The notes below the pieces were generated by a model. The model was given only the letters and a program-made list of their open reading frames with translations, did not search any database and was not told where the DNA came from. Positions 57,275-64,000 of a stretch of 64,000 nt of DNA are shown piece by piece. Positions within the stretch are counted from its first letter, which is position 1, and every line of letters starts with the position of its first letter. Where the stretch lies: positions 62,001 to 126,000 of the forward strand of contig JAFVCD010000032.1 of assembly GCA_017479425.1 (NCBI GenBank), written 5' to 3'. The position numbers and the translations under genes were made by a program. The stretch is from Oscillospiraceae bacterium. Lineage in GTDB: Bacteria > Bacillota > Clostridia > Oscillospirales > Oscillospiraceae.

Positions 57275-57914
57275 GGGCACCGACGGCTCCGGAAAGGCCA
57301 CGCAGACAGCGCTTCTGGTCGAAGCGCTTGAAAAGGCGGGCTATGATGTCAAGCGCCTTGAATTTCCGCGCTATGAGTCCGACTCCTCGGCGCTTGTGAG
57401 AATGTACCTGCGCGGCGACTTCGGCTCTAAGCCGGAGGACGTCAACGCCTACGCCGCGGGAAGCTTTTTCGCCGTCGACAGATACGCGAGCTTCAAGGAC
57501 GACTGGGGCGGCTTCTACGAGCGCGGCGGACTTGTAATTACCGACCGCTATACCACCTCGAACGCGGTGCATCAGGCGCCGAAGCTGCCCGACAGTGAAC
57601 GCGGCGAGTACCTCAAATGGCTCTTCGGCTACGAATACGGTCTTTTGGGACTGCCGAAGCCGGACTTAGTCATTTATCTCGACCTGCCGACCGCCGTTAC
57701 AGAAGCGCTGATGGCTTCGCGGCGTGAAAAAACCGGCGCGCACGGCGATATCCACGAAAATGACGAGGGCTACCTCGCGCACTGCCGCGAGTGCGCGCTC
57801 GGGATCGCCAAAAGCGAGGGCTGGCGCGTTATAAACTGCGCCGAGGGCGGCTCGCTTCGTTCAATAGAGAGTATTCACTCCGAAATAATGGGCATAATCA
57901 AGGAGGCAGTGTAA
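57252..57914 (+). CDS. tmk: thymidylate kinase
   Basis: 220 residues from GTG 57252 (SD AGAGAAG). P-loop EGTDGSGKATQ, DR(Y/H) motif ITDRYTTSNAVHQ and lid region RREKTGAHGDIHE. The residue after the P-loop Lys is Ala instead of Ser/Thr, a variant seen in some Clostridia. It makes dTDP for DNA synthesis. Followed 1 bp later by the DJ-1 gene. Confidence 0.92.
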   Translation: MGKLIVIEGTDGSGKATQTALLVEALEKAGYDVKRLEFPRYESDSSALVRMYLRGDFGSKPEDVNAYAAGSFFAVDRYASFKDDWGGFYERGGLVITDRYTTSNAVHQAPKLPDSERGEYLKWLFGYEYGLLGLPKPDLVIYLDLPTAVTEALMASRREKTGAHGDIHENDEGYLAHCRECALGIAKSEGWRVINCAEGGSLRSIESIHSEIMGIIKEAV

Positions 57915-57915
57915 T

Positions 57916-58470
57916 ATGGTATATATAATTCTTGCCGAGGGCTTTGAGGAAATCGAGGCTCTCTCCCCCGCCGACATACTGCGCCGCGGCGGAGTTGAGG
58001 TCAAGCTCGCCTCAGTTCAGGACAAGGTAGTTACCGGAAGCCACGGCATAAAGGTCGAGGCCGACTGCTTGATAAGCGATATCGTTCCCGAGGAGAGCGA
58101 ATTTATCGTGATTCCCGGCGGCCTCAGGGGCGTTACGAATCTTCTCGCCTCCGAAAAGGTCGACGAGCTTCTGAGAAATGCTTATGCCGCCGGAAAGCCC
58201 GTCGGAGCTATCTGCGCAGGGCCGAGAGTTCTCGCAAAGGCGGGCATTCTTGACTCTAAACGCGCGACCTGCTACCCCGGAGTTGAGGCGCAGGTCACTG
58301 AGGTATGCAGCGCAGTTATGACGCAGGAGGCGCCTGTTATCGTTGACGGGCGCGTAATAACCTCCCGCGCCGCCGGCACAGCCTGCGACTTCGGTCTCGC
58401 AATTCTCGCATATCTTCGCAGTGCTGACGCAGCCGAAAAGGTCAGAGCTGCGATCTGGTACAACACCTGA
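57916..58470 (+). CDS. DJ-1/PfpI (ThiJ/YajL) family protein
   Basis: 184 residues. Class I glutamine amidotransferase-like fold with the nucleophile-elbow Cys in PVGAICAGPRVLAKAG and the conserved Glu in AEGFEEIEALSPADIL. The DJ-1 type acts in protein/DNA deglycation or redox repair; exact activity disputed. Co-transcribed with tmk and mltG (11 bp gap). Confidence 0.9.
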   Translation: MVYIILAEGFEEIEALSPADILRRGGVEVKLASVQDKVVTGSHGIKVEADCLISDIVPEESEFIVIPGGLRGVTNLLASEKVDELLRNAYAAGKPVGAICAGPRVLAKAGILDSKRATCYPGVEAQVTEVCSAVMTQEAPVIVDGRVITSRAAGTACDFGLAILAYLRSADAAEKVRAAIWYNT

Positions 58471-58481
58471 CTGGAGGAACA

Positions 58482-60188
58482 ATGGATAAAAAGGAAAACA
58501 ACGAGGAGCTTGAGCTTACACCGCAGACAAGCTTCAAAATAGAGTTTCTCTCAAAGGACGGCGACGTCATCTCCTCCGAGGAGGAAACAGACCTCAAGCC
58601 CTTTGTGAACGTGGACTCTTCCCCGAAGCCGGAGGAGCCGAAGCCGAAGGCGGCGAATCCATACGCTCCTCCGAAGCCCGCAAGGGCGCCCGAGGAGAAA
58701 AAGCCTGAGCCGCCGAAGCCTCAGCCGAAGGTCGAAAAGAGCTTTCAGTGGCCGGAAGTTTCCCCGCTGAAGCCTGAGCCGGAGAAGTTCACTCCGCGCC
58801 CCTCGGTTTACGCTCAGCGAGCTGCTGAGGGCAAAAAGCTTACCCAGCGCACAGACTCCGAGAAGAAGGAGCGCGTGGTCATTCCGGGAACGGATATCGA
58901 GCTCTCTCCGAACGAAAAGCTTCGCGAGCGTCCGCGCACCGCAAAAAAGACCTCCGCAGCGCCGGTTGAAGACGAGGTGCCGCCCGTAGATCCGAAGGCC
59001 GAGAAGGATTTTGAGGTCGATTTTGACTACGATGAGGAATACGACGGCGTTGACGAGAAGATTCTCAAGCGCGGCAGCGGCAGGCGCACGGGTCTTGTTT
59101 CCGGTATTCTGTATTTTATCTTTGTGCTGTGCATTTCAGTCGTGCTCGCTTCGTTCGGCTGGCTGTGGGCGCAGGACGTTCTCGGTCTCGGAGGTGACGG
59201 CAGCGAGGTCGCGGTGACTGTTCCCGCCTTCGCTGTTTCCACAATCGAGCGCACTGAGAAGGACGAGGACGGCAAGGAGATAACAAAGAGCGTAACCATC
59301 GCCGATATTGACGCCGTCGCGGATATGCTCTATGACGAGGGCCTTATTAAGTACAAGTGGCTCTTCAAGCTCTTCTGCTCCTTCTCAAACGGCGCGGAAA
59401 AAATACGCGCAGGCTCGTACATTCTCAAAACAGATTATGACTACCGCGCGCTCATCTACGGCATGAACCTCAAAAACGGTAAGCGCGTTGAGGTCGACGT
59501 TACGATTCCAGAGGGCTTCACAGTCCGTCAGATAGTCGAGCTGCTCGATGAGAAGGGCGTATGCGACGCTTCTGATATGTGGAACAGCCTCAGAAACGAT
59601 GAATTCAGCTACGAGTTTGTATCCGCTGAGATTCCGAGAGCCGACAATGCCCTCGAGGGCTATCTCTTCCCCGACACCTACACCTTCTATATGGGCGATA
59701 CGGCCTCGAGAGTCATCGGAAAGCTCCTCTCAAACTTCTCGAAAAAGTGGACTGACGAATATTCAGAGCGCGCCAAGGAGCTCGGCTACACCCAGCGCGA
59801 GATCATCACCATCGCCTCGCTCATTGAAAAGGAGGCGGGCGCTGACGCAGAGCGCGCGACCATTGCGTCCGTAATATATAACCGTCTGCGCGACGGTGGA
59901 AGCGGCACGAACTACTACCTGCAGATCGACGCCTCGCTCTATTACGCAGCTGCGGAGGCGGGCGTTGAGATGAGCATCGACATTGACTCGCCCTACAACA
60001 CCTACCGCAATCAGGGGCTCACGCCAGGCCCGATCGCAAACCCGGGTCTTGCGAGCATCAAGGCGGCGCTGAATCCCGAGAGCACGAAGTATTACTACTA
60101 CGCGCTCGGCAAGGATCACGTTCACCACTTCTTCGCGACGCTCGAGGAGCACACCGCGTTTGTCCATTCGGACAACTACGGAGGATAG
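58482..60188 (+). CDS. mltG: endolytic murein transglycosylase
   Basis: 568 residues. A long, disordered cytoplasmic N terminus (1-200) rich in Pro, Lys and Glu, one membrane helix (GILYFIFVLCISVVLASFGW), a LysM-like domain (VEVDVTIPEGFTVRQIVELL) and the YceG/MltG catalytic domain with the Glu of SLIEKEAGADAERATIASVI and NPGLASIKAALNPE. It cuts nascent peptidoglycan and ends glycan strands. The 200-residue intracellular tail is much longer than in E. coli MltG. Confidence 0.94.
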   Translation: MDKKENNEELELTPQTSFKIEFLSKDGDVISSEEETDLKPFVNVDSSPKPEEPKPKAANPYAPPKPARAPEEKKPEPPKPQPKVEKSFQWPEVSPLKPEPEKFTPRPSVYAQRAAEGKKLTQRTDSEKKERVVIPGTDIELSPNEKLRERPRTAKKTSAAPVEDEVPPVDPKAEKDFEVDFDYDEEYDGVDEKILKRGSGRRTGLVSGILYFIFVLCISVVLASFGWLWAQDVLGLGGDGSEVAVTVPAFAVSTIERTEKDEDGKEITKSVTIADIDAVADMLYDEGLIKYKWLFKLFCSFSNGAEKIRAGSYILKTDYDYRALIYGMNLKNGKRVEVDVTIPEGFTVRQIVELLDEKGVCDASDMWNSLRNDEFSYEFVSAEIPRADNALEGYLFPDTYTFYMGDTASRVIGKLLSNFSKKWTDEYSERAKELGYTQREIITIASLIEKEAGADAERATIASVIYNRLRDGGSGTNYYLQIDASLYYAAAEAGVEMSIDIDSPYNTYRNQGLTPGPIANPGLASIKAALNPESTKYYYYALGKDHVHHFFATLEEHTAFVHSDNYGG

Positions 60189-60197
60189 GCGAATAGC

Positions 60198-60238
60198 ACG
60201 ACCCCGTCCTTTTCAAACAGGACGGGGTCGTTTATTAT
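60198..60238. terminator. terminator between mltG and the PNP gene
   Basis: ACGACCCCGTCCT-tttcaaac-AGGACGGGGTCGT (60198-60231), 13-bp stem, followed by TTATTATT. Confidence 0.88.
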
Positions 60239-61059
60239 TCTACTATGCCCATTATGAGCCGCGCGAAATCGCCGGCAACTCTGTCCGCGGTCTCCTTGAC
60301 CTCTTCGTGCGTGAGCTTGTGGGCGTCGATACCCGCCGCCATGTTCGTCACACAGTTGACAGCGCAGACTCTCACTCCCATGTGGTGCGCGGCGATTGCC
60401 TCGACGGCGGTGCTCATGCCGACGGTGTCGGCGCCGAGAGCGCGGTACATTCTTATCTCAGCCGGAGTTTCAAACTGCGGCCCGGTGCATTGGACAAACA
60501 CGCCCTCATGGACGGGAATATGCTCATTTTCACCGATCTTGAGCGCCTTTTCGCGCATTTCCGGATCGTAGAGCGCCGTCATATCGCTAAAACGCAGGCC
60601 GAGCTCGTCGATATTCTGCCCAATGAGCGGACTTGGAACAAAGCTCGAAATATGGTCGCGCAGAACTACAAACTGACCCGGTCTGAACTCGGGATTGAGC
60701 GACCCTACCGCGTTTGTGAGGACTATTCTCTTTGCGCCGAGAAGCCCAACGAGCCGCGTCGGAAGTACCACATCGTGGATATCGTAGCCCTCGTAATAGT
60801 GAACTCTGCCCTGCATCGCAGCGACCGGCGTTTTTCCGAGATAGCCGAAGATGAACTTACCCGCGTGGCCGGATACAGTGGAAACCGGGAAATCCGGCAG
60901 CTCCGAGTAGCTTATCTCGCACTCCACGCGCATATTTTTTACAAAGTCGCCCAGCCCGCTTCCGAGCGTGACGGCGCACTCAGGCGTGAACGAGGTGCGT
61001 TTTTTTATCATTTCGGCATAATCCTTAAGGCGTATGTAATAACCGTTTGCATCGAACAT
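60235..61059 (-). CDS. punA: purine nucleoside phosphorylase, trimeric PunA type
   Basis: 274 residues. NP-I trimeric class: TLGSGLGDFVKNM, SGHAGKFIFGYL, MQGRVHYYEGYD, and the base-binding TGPQFETPAEIRMYRALGAD with Asn in VCAVNCVTNMAAGI. It phosphorolyses inosine and guanosine, complementing DeoD at 40689. Monocistronic with its own promoter. Confidence 0.94.
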   Translation of the reverse strand: MFDANGYYIRLKDYAEMIKKRTSFTPECAVTLGSGLGDFVKNMRVECEISYSELPDFPVSTVSGHAGKFIFGYLGKTPVAAMQGRVHYYEGYDIHDVVLPTRLVGLLGAKRIVLTNAVGSLNPEFRPGQFVVLRDHISSFVPSPLIGQNIDELGLRFSDMTALYDPEMREKALKIGENEHIPVHEGVFVQCTGPQFETPAEIRMYRALGADTVGMSTAVEAIAAHHMGVRVCAVNCVTNMAAGIDAHKLTHEEVKETADRVAGDFARLIMGIVE

Positions 61060-61080
61060 CTTGATTACCCCCTTTCTGTG

Positions 61081-61109
61081 ATTGTAACACAGCCGAAATA
61101 ATATGTAAA
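61081..61109 (-). promoter_or_regulatory. sigma-A promoter of punA
   Basis: Minus strand: TTTACA (61109-61104), 17 bp ending TGT (extended -10), TACAAT (61086-61081). Confidence 0.65.
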
Positions 61110-61129
61110 GCGGGAGATTTACCCCCGCT
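61109..61129 (-). terminator. terminator of the coat-protein pair
   Basis: AGCGGG with CCCGCT (61109-61114, 61124-61129) followed on the minus strand by TTACATATTATTT. It overlaps the -35 of punA. Confidence 0.5.
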
Positions 61130-61380
61130 CAGTTCATACCGCCGGCGTACTTCTGCTTTACGCCGTTTATTTTATCCTGCGAGACCTGCTCTGTCGGATA
61201 CCAGCCCTTATCGCTCATGGCGGTGTATATCTCATCGCCGAGAGCGAGGGTTTCGTTCAGCGCGCGCTGAAATGCGGTGCGAACGTCCGGAGTGGCGGAC
61301 TCCACGGTGCCGTGGAGATAGAGATCGCAGCCGGATTTTGCGGTAGTCAGAAGATTTTCCATAATGCACTTATCGTCCAT
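61129..61380 (-). CDS. CotF-type spore coat protein
   Basis: 83 residues, helical. MENLLTTAKSGCDLYLHGTV and ALGDEIYTAMSDKGWYPTEQ match the CotF family of coat proteins and their vegetative relatives. It follows a second short helical gene by 13 bp. Expected to sit on the spore surface; expression in the mother cell is inferred. Confidence 0.85.
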   Translation of the reverse strand: MDDKCIMENLLTTAKSGCDLYLHGTVESATPDVRTAFQRALNETLALGDEIYTAMSDKGWYPTEQVSQDKINGVKQKYAGGMN

Positions 61381-61393
61381 TTAACTTTCCTCC

Positions 61394-61567
61394 TCAGACA
61401 AGGCGCATAAAGCCTTCAAAAATTTCCTTCACCTTGCACTCAACCTCGCCGGCCTTCTCCTTAAGAGTGTTGTCGGAAAGCTGAGTTGCGGCGGTGTTTG
61501 CGAGAGTCTGAAGAAACTGCGCATGTCCAAGCGAGTCTTCAACATAGAGAAGCTCTTTTTCGCTCAT
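61394..61567 (-). CDS. small helical protein paired with the coat protein
   Basis: 57 residues from ATG 61567 (SD GGAGGAGG). LLYVEDSLGHAQFLQTLANT is the pattern of small coat-associated proteins found before CotF-like genes in Clostridia. No other domain. Confidence 0.75.
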   Translation of the reverse strand: MSEKELLYVEDSLGHAQFLQTLANTAATQLSDNTLKEKAGEVECKVKEIFEGFMRLV

Positions 61568-61591
61568 TTTTACTACCTCCTCCAAATTAAA

Positions 61592-61621
61592 AAGCCTCGA
61601 TGCTATTGTGCATCGGGGCTT
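61592..61621 (-). terminator. terminator of the nrnA-truB-ribF operon
   Basis: AAGCCTCGATGC-tattgt-GCATCGGGGCTT (61592-61621), 12-bp stem with one G-T pair; on the minus strand followed by TTTAATTT. Confidence 0.88.
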
Positions 61622-61626
61622 AGATA

Positions 61627-62484
61627 TTATGTATTGAAAAATGTGGAATCCTTGGCGATCTGGCGCTTAAGCTCCTCTATCGACGTAAATTTTCGCTCGG
61701 GTCTGATGTAGACAAGGTAGTCTAACCTTATTCGCTCGCCGTAGAGGTCGCCCTTAAAGCCGAGAAGATTTGTTTCAATGCTCACAACTCCGTCATCCTT
61801 GACCGTCGGACTGACTCCGACGTTGGTGATACCGCGATACACACCGTCCGGCGTTGTGACCTCCGTGCCGTAGACGCCGAATTTCGGCGCGACAACGCCC
61901 TGCGGAAGCATGAGGTTTACAGTCGGGAAGCCGAGCGTACGCCCGACGCGCAGTCCGTGCTGAACAACGCCGGAGAAGTAGTGCGCGTGGCCGAGATACT
62001 CGTTAGCCTGGCGGAGCTTTCCTTCCGCGAGCAGGGCGCGGATCATAGTGCTCGAGACCGTGTCGCCGTTCAGGCTGACCTTCTCGACCTTGTCAAAGCC
62101 CACGCCGCGCTCCTCACAGTACTTGCGGAGCATGGCGGTATTGCCCTCACCCATGTAGCCGAAGCGGAAATCGTAGCCCGCGACAAGGTGGCAGGCGCCG
62201 AACTCATCGACGAGCATAGCGGCGAAATCGCGCCACGGCATCATACGGGTCCTTTCGTCGAAGCAGATGGTTATAACGTCATCGATGCCGAAAATGCGCT
62301 TTATGCCCTCGATCTTGTCGGCATTGGTATTTATTTCAAGAACGTTTTTTGCGGGAGGTCTGTCGAAGGTCAGCACGCAGGGCGTTGCGCCCTTCTCGCG
62401 CGCGATGCGAACTGTGCGCGATATGAGCGCGGCGTGACCTCGGTGCAGACCATCGAAAAAGCCGAGAGCTATAACTCGTTTCAT
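61627..62484 (-). CDS. ribF: bifunctional riboflavin kinase/FAD synthetase
   Basis: 285 residues from ATG 62484. N-terminal FMN adenylyltransferase (GFFDGLHRGHAALI nucleotide site; GYDFRFGYMGEGNTAM) and C-terminal flavokinase (GVVQHGLRVGRTLGFPTVNL; GITNVGVSPT; SIETNLLGFKGDLYG). It makes FMN and FAD from riboflavin. Its start overlaps the end of truB by 1 bp or less. Confidence 0.94.
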   Translation of the reverse strand: MKRVIALGFFDGLHRGHAALISRTVRIAREKGATPCVLTFDRPPAKNVLEINTNADKIEGIKRIFGIDDVITICFDERTRMMPWRDFAAMLVDEFGACHLVAGYDFRFGYMGEGNTAMLRKYCEERGVGFDKVEKVSLNGDTVSSTMIRALLAEGKLRQANEYLGHAHYFSGVVQHGLRVGRTLGFPTVNLMLPQGVVAPKFGVYGTEVTTPDGVYRGITNVGVSPTVKDDGVVSIETNLLGFKGDLYGERIRLDYLVYIRPERKFTSIEELKRQIAKDSTFFNT

Positions 62485-62485
62485 C

Positions 62486-63328
62486 CTATACCTCAAAAAA
62501 GCTTTTTATCGTTGTTACTATGCCTTTCTCGGCGCTTCCAAGCAGCAGAAAATCGCCGTTCTCGCCGTAAACGCGGCACTTACCGTCCGGTATCTCAGCC
62601 TCAAACGGGTTGCCGTTCAGCGCGCGCTTTAATGCCTTGCCTGAAATTGACAGAGATGGGTAATTCTTGAAAATGCTGTCTGTCGGGAGTATGTACCTCG
62701 CTGGGTCAGAGAGTATCTCGTCCAGCGGATGCGCCTCAGAGATGTCAAAATCACCCGCCGCGAGCCTTCTCAGGCTCGACATCGCCGCGCCGCAGCCGAG
62801 AAAAGCGCCGATATCGTTCACAAGCGTGCGGATATACGTTCCCTTTGAGCAGGTCACGTCAAGGCTCAGATCATCGCCTACGGAAATATCGTAAATCGTG
62901 ATTTTCCGCGCCGGGCGTTCGACCTCCACGCCCTTTCGCGCGAGCTCATAGAGCTTTTTGCCGCCGATCTTGATTGCGGAATACATAGGAGGTATCTGCT
63001 CAATCTCGCCGATAAAGTTCGGAATAACGCGCAGAATATCGTCTTTTGAGATATTTGCGCTTGTTTTTGTAAGTATATTGCCGGTTGTGTCCTGCGTGTC
63101 CGTCGTAATGCCGAACTCCACTCCGGCGCGATATTTCTTGACGGCGTTCTCGCTGAACTCCGCCGCCCTCGTCGCCCTGCCGACAAAAACCGGAAGCACT
63201 CCGGTCGCCATCGGGTCGAGGGTGCCGCCGTGGCCTATCCTGCGCGTAGAGCACGCGCCGCGCAGCTTTGCACAGACGTCCTGACTCGTCCAATCGGACG
63301 GCTTGTCTGCGATAAGTATGCCGTTCAT
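62486..63328 (-). CDS. truB: tRNA pseudouridine-55 synthase
   Basis: 280 residues. TruB motifs IADKPSDWTSQDVC, the catalytic Asp region HGGTLDPMATGVLPVFVG, and CSKGTYIRTLVNDIGAFLGC. It modifies U55 of tRNAs. ATG 63328 overlaps the nrnA stop as ATGA. A C-terminal PUA-like tail of about 55 residues follows. Confidence 0.95.
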   Translation of the reverse strand: MNGILIADKPSDWTSQDVCAKLRGACSTRRIGHGGTLDPMATGVLPVFVGRATRAAEFSENAVKKYRAGVEFGITTDTQDTTGNILTKTSANISKDDILRVIPNFIGEIEQIPPMYSAIKIGGKKLYELARKGVEVERPARKITIYDISVGDDLSLDVTCSKGTYIRTLVNDIGAFLGCGAAMSSLRRLAAGDFDISEAHPLDEILSDPARYILPTDSIFKNYPSLSISGKALKRALNGNPFEAEIPDGKCRVYGENGDFLLLGSAEKGIVTTIKSFFEV

Positions 63329-64000
63329 TCCGGCCACAGCTCGTTCACTACCCTTTCGATCGCGTCGGCAAGCTCGTACGGCGGCATGTCGGAGCTGCAG
63401 CCGGACGCCATTCTGTGACCGCCGCCGCCGAAGCGAGCGCAGATCTCTGAGGCGTCAACGCTGCCGTCGGTACGCACGGAGGCGTGGCTTTTTCCGTCCT
63501 TCTGCTCGCGGACAGTTACGGCGACGCGGTTTCCGCGCACCTTGCCGGCGAGATTTGCGAGATCGTCGCAATCGTCCTCGGTAACGCCGCTCTCCTTCAT
63601 CATTTTACGGGTGATAACGGCGATGTTCAGAGCGTTATTGCGGGTAGAGCGCATATTTTCGTAGACCTTTCCCTCAAGCCTCAGCCTCGCGAAGCTGAAC
63701 GAGCGGAAAAGCTCCTTATTGAGCGGCATCGTGTCAGCGCCGCAGTCGATGAGCTTCGCCGCCGCGATGTGTGTATCTGACTTTGTATTGCCATACTGGA
63801 AGCAGCCGCAGTCGGTGGAGAGGGCGACGTAGATCAGGTTTGCCTCGTCTTTTGTCAGCGCGCCGCAGAGAAGCTCAATGACGTCCATCACTATCTCACC
63901 GCAGCTCGCCTTATCTCCGTCGAGAAGAAGTCCGTTTTCGGTAAAATCGGGATTTTTCGGGTGGTGATCGATGGCTATACTGACACTTCCCTCAAAGCCC
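63325..64000 (-). CDS. nrnA: NrnA-type DHH phosphoesterase (5' end outside the window)
   Basis: The frame runs from the stop at 63325 to the window edge without interruption and includes the DHH-family motif SIAIDHHPKNPDF near 63960, then ASCGEIVMDVIELL and the DHHA1 domain with FGGGGHRMASGCS near the C terminus. NrnA degrades short oligoribonucleotides and pAp. It begins an operon with truB and ribF, the usual rbfA-nrnA-truB-ribF order of Firmicutes. An internal GTG at 63891 is not the true start. Confidence 0.93.
   Translation of the reverse strand, partial: GFEGSVSIAIDHHPKNPDFTENGLLLDGDKASCGEIVMDVIELLCGALTKDEANLIYVALSTDCGCFQYGNTKSDTHIAAAKLIDCGADTMPLNKELFRSFSFARLRLEGKVYENMRSTRNNALNIAVITRKMMKESGVTEDDCDDLANLAGKVRGNRVAVTVREQKDGKSHASVRTDGSVDASEICARFGGGGHRMASGCSSDMPPYELADAIERVVNELWPE

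Noticed and set aside
1..64000. CRISPR arrays, tRNA and rRNA genes, replication origin
   Set aside because: No regularly spaced repeats, no tRNA cloverleaf or rRNA sequence and no DnaA-box cluster were seen on reading both strands.

Overview
This 64 kb window is a chromosomal segment of a GC-rich (mid-50s percent, estimated by eye), spore-forming, strictly anaerobic Firmicute, most like a gut Clostridia of the Oscillospiraceae/Ruminococcaceae type. Grounds for this: spore genes (SleB-type hydrolase at 52594, CotF-like coat proteins at 61129 and 61394), Clostridia-specific families (DUF3048/YerB, DUF4364, CmpB-like membrane protein), a rubrerythrin with N-terminal rubredoxin domain, tagO/tagA-type wall polymer genes, a CIRCE-controlled Hsp20 and sigma-A promoters with 16-18 bp spacers. 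There are no rRNA, tRNA, CRISPR or large prophage features; gene density is high and no gene-free stretch exceeds 300 bp.

Layout. 1-8200: end of a zinc-ribbon gene, a J-domain protein, a CmpB-like membrane protein, a GH2 beta-galactosidase and a very large periplasm-facing propeller/HD-GYP sensor. 8300-14001: a GME-fold protein and a complete branched-chain amino-acid-type ABC importer (livJHMGF) with a strong promoter and an intercistronic hairpin. 14093-25090: ATPase, ElaA, MtaD, aminotransferase, TrpS, GlcNAc-1-P transferase, three overlapping small genes, phosphoesterase, purBA, GNAT. 25091-28921: a heterodimeric ABC exporter. 29017-33079: an SOS-like cassette (LexA/UmuD-like repressor, Y-family polymerase, YolD-like protein) running into a phosphopantetheinyl transferase and an AraC regulator. 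33169-39122: a rhamnose operon (rhaB, an SLH surface protein, an AraA/FucI-like isomerase, rhaD, fucO). 39358-42673: nucleoside salvage (tdk, udk, deoD) and a BMP lipoprotein. 42934-47634: DUF3048, DUF4364 and a lipoprotein pullulanase. 47867-50383: nagB and a TolQ/ExbD-like operon. 50620-57000: Hsp20, stomatin/NfeD, SleB, prfB, phosphoesterase, rubrerythrin. 56525-64000: TagA, tmk, DJ-1, MltG, PNP, coat proteins, ribF, truB, nrnA.

Most notable signals. (1) A glmS-type self-cleaving ribozyme lies in the 5' leader of nagB (48684-48820), not glmS. (2) Two 160-bp copies of one small non-coding element (39171 and 47663, opposite orientation) each sit beside a transcription terminator hairpin whose whole palindrome has been duplicated on the other side. 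(3) The 3' end of prfB is duplicated (88 bp) around an 84-bp insert, with only synonymous differences within the coding part. (4) A 159-bp palindromic element with a CAAG target duplication has inserted into the stop codon of a GNAT gene and extended its protein. (5) An SOS-type cassette has its own repressor with a UmuD-like Cys-Gly cleavage site and a shared -35 box between divergent promoters.

Biologically the segment describes a fermentative glycan user: alpha-glucan debranching, beta-galactoside hydrolysis, rhamnose breakdown to lactaldehyde/propanediol, amino-sugar interconversion, and amino-acid and nucleoside scavenging, alongside cell-envelope, stress and sporulation housekeeping.
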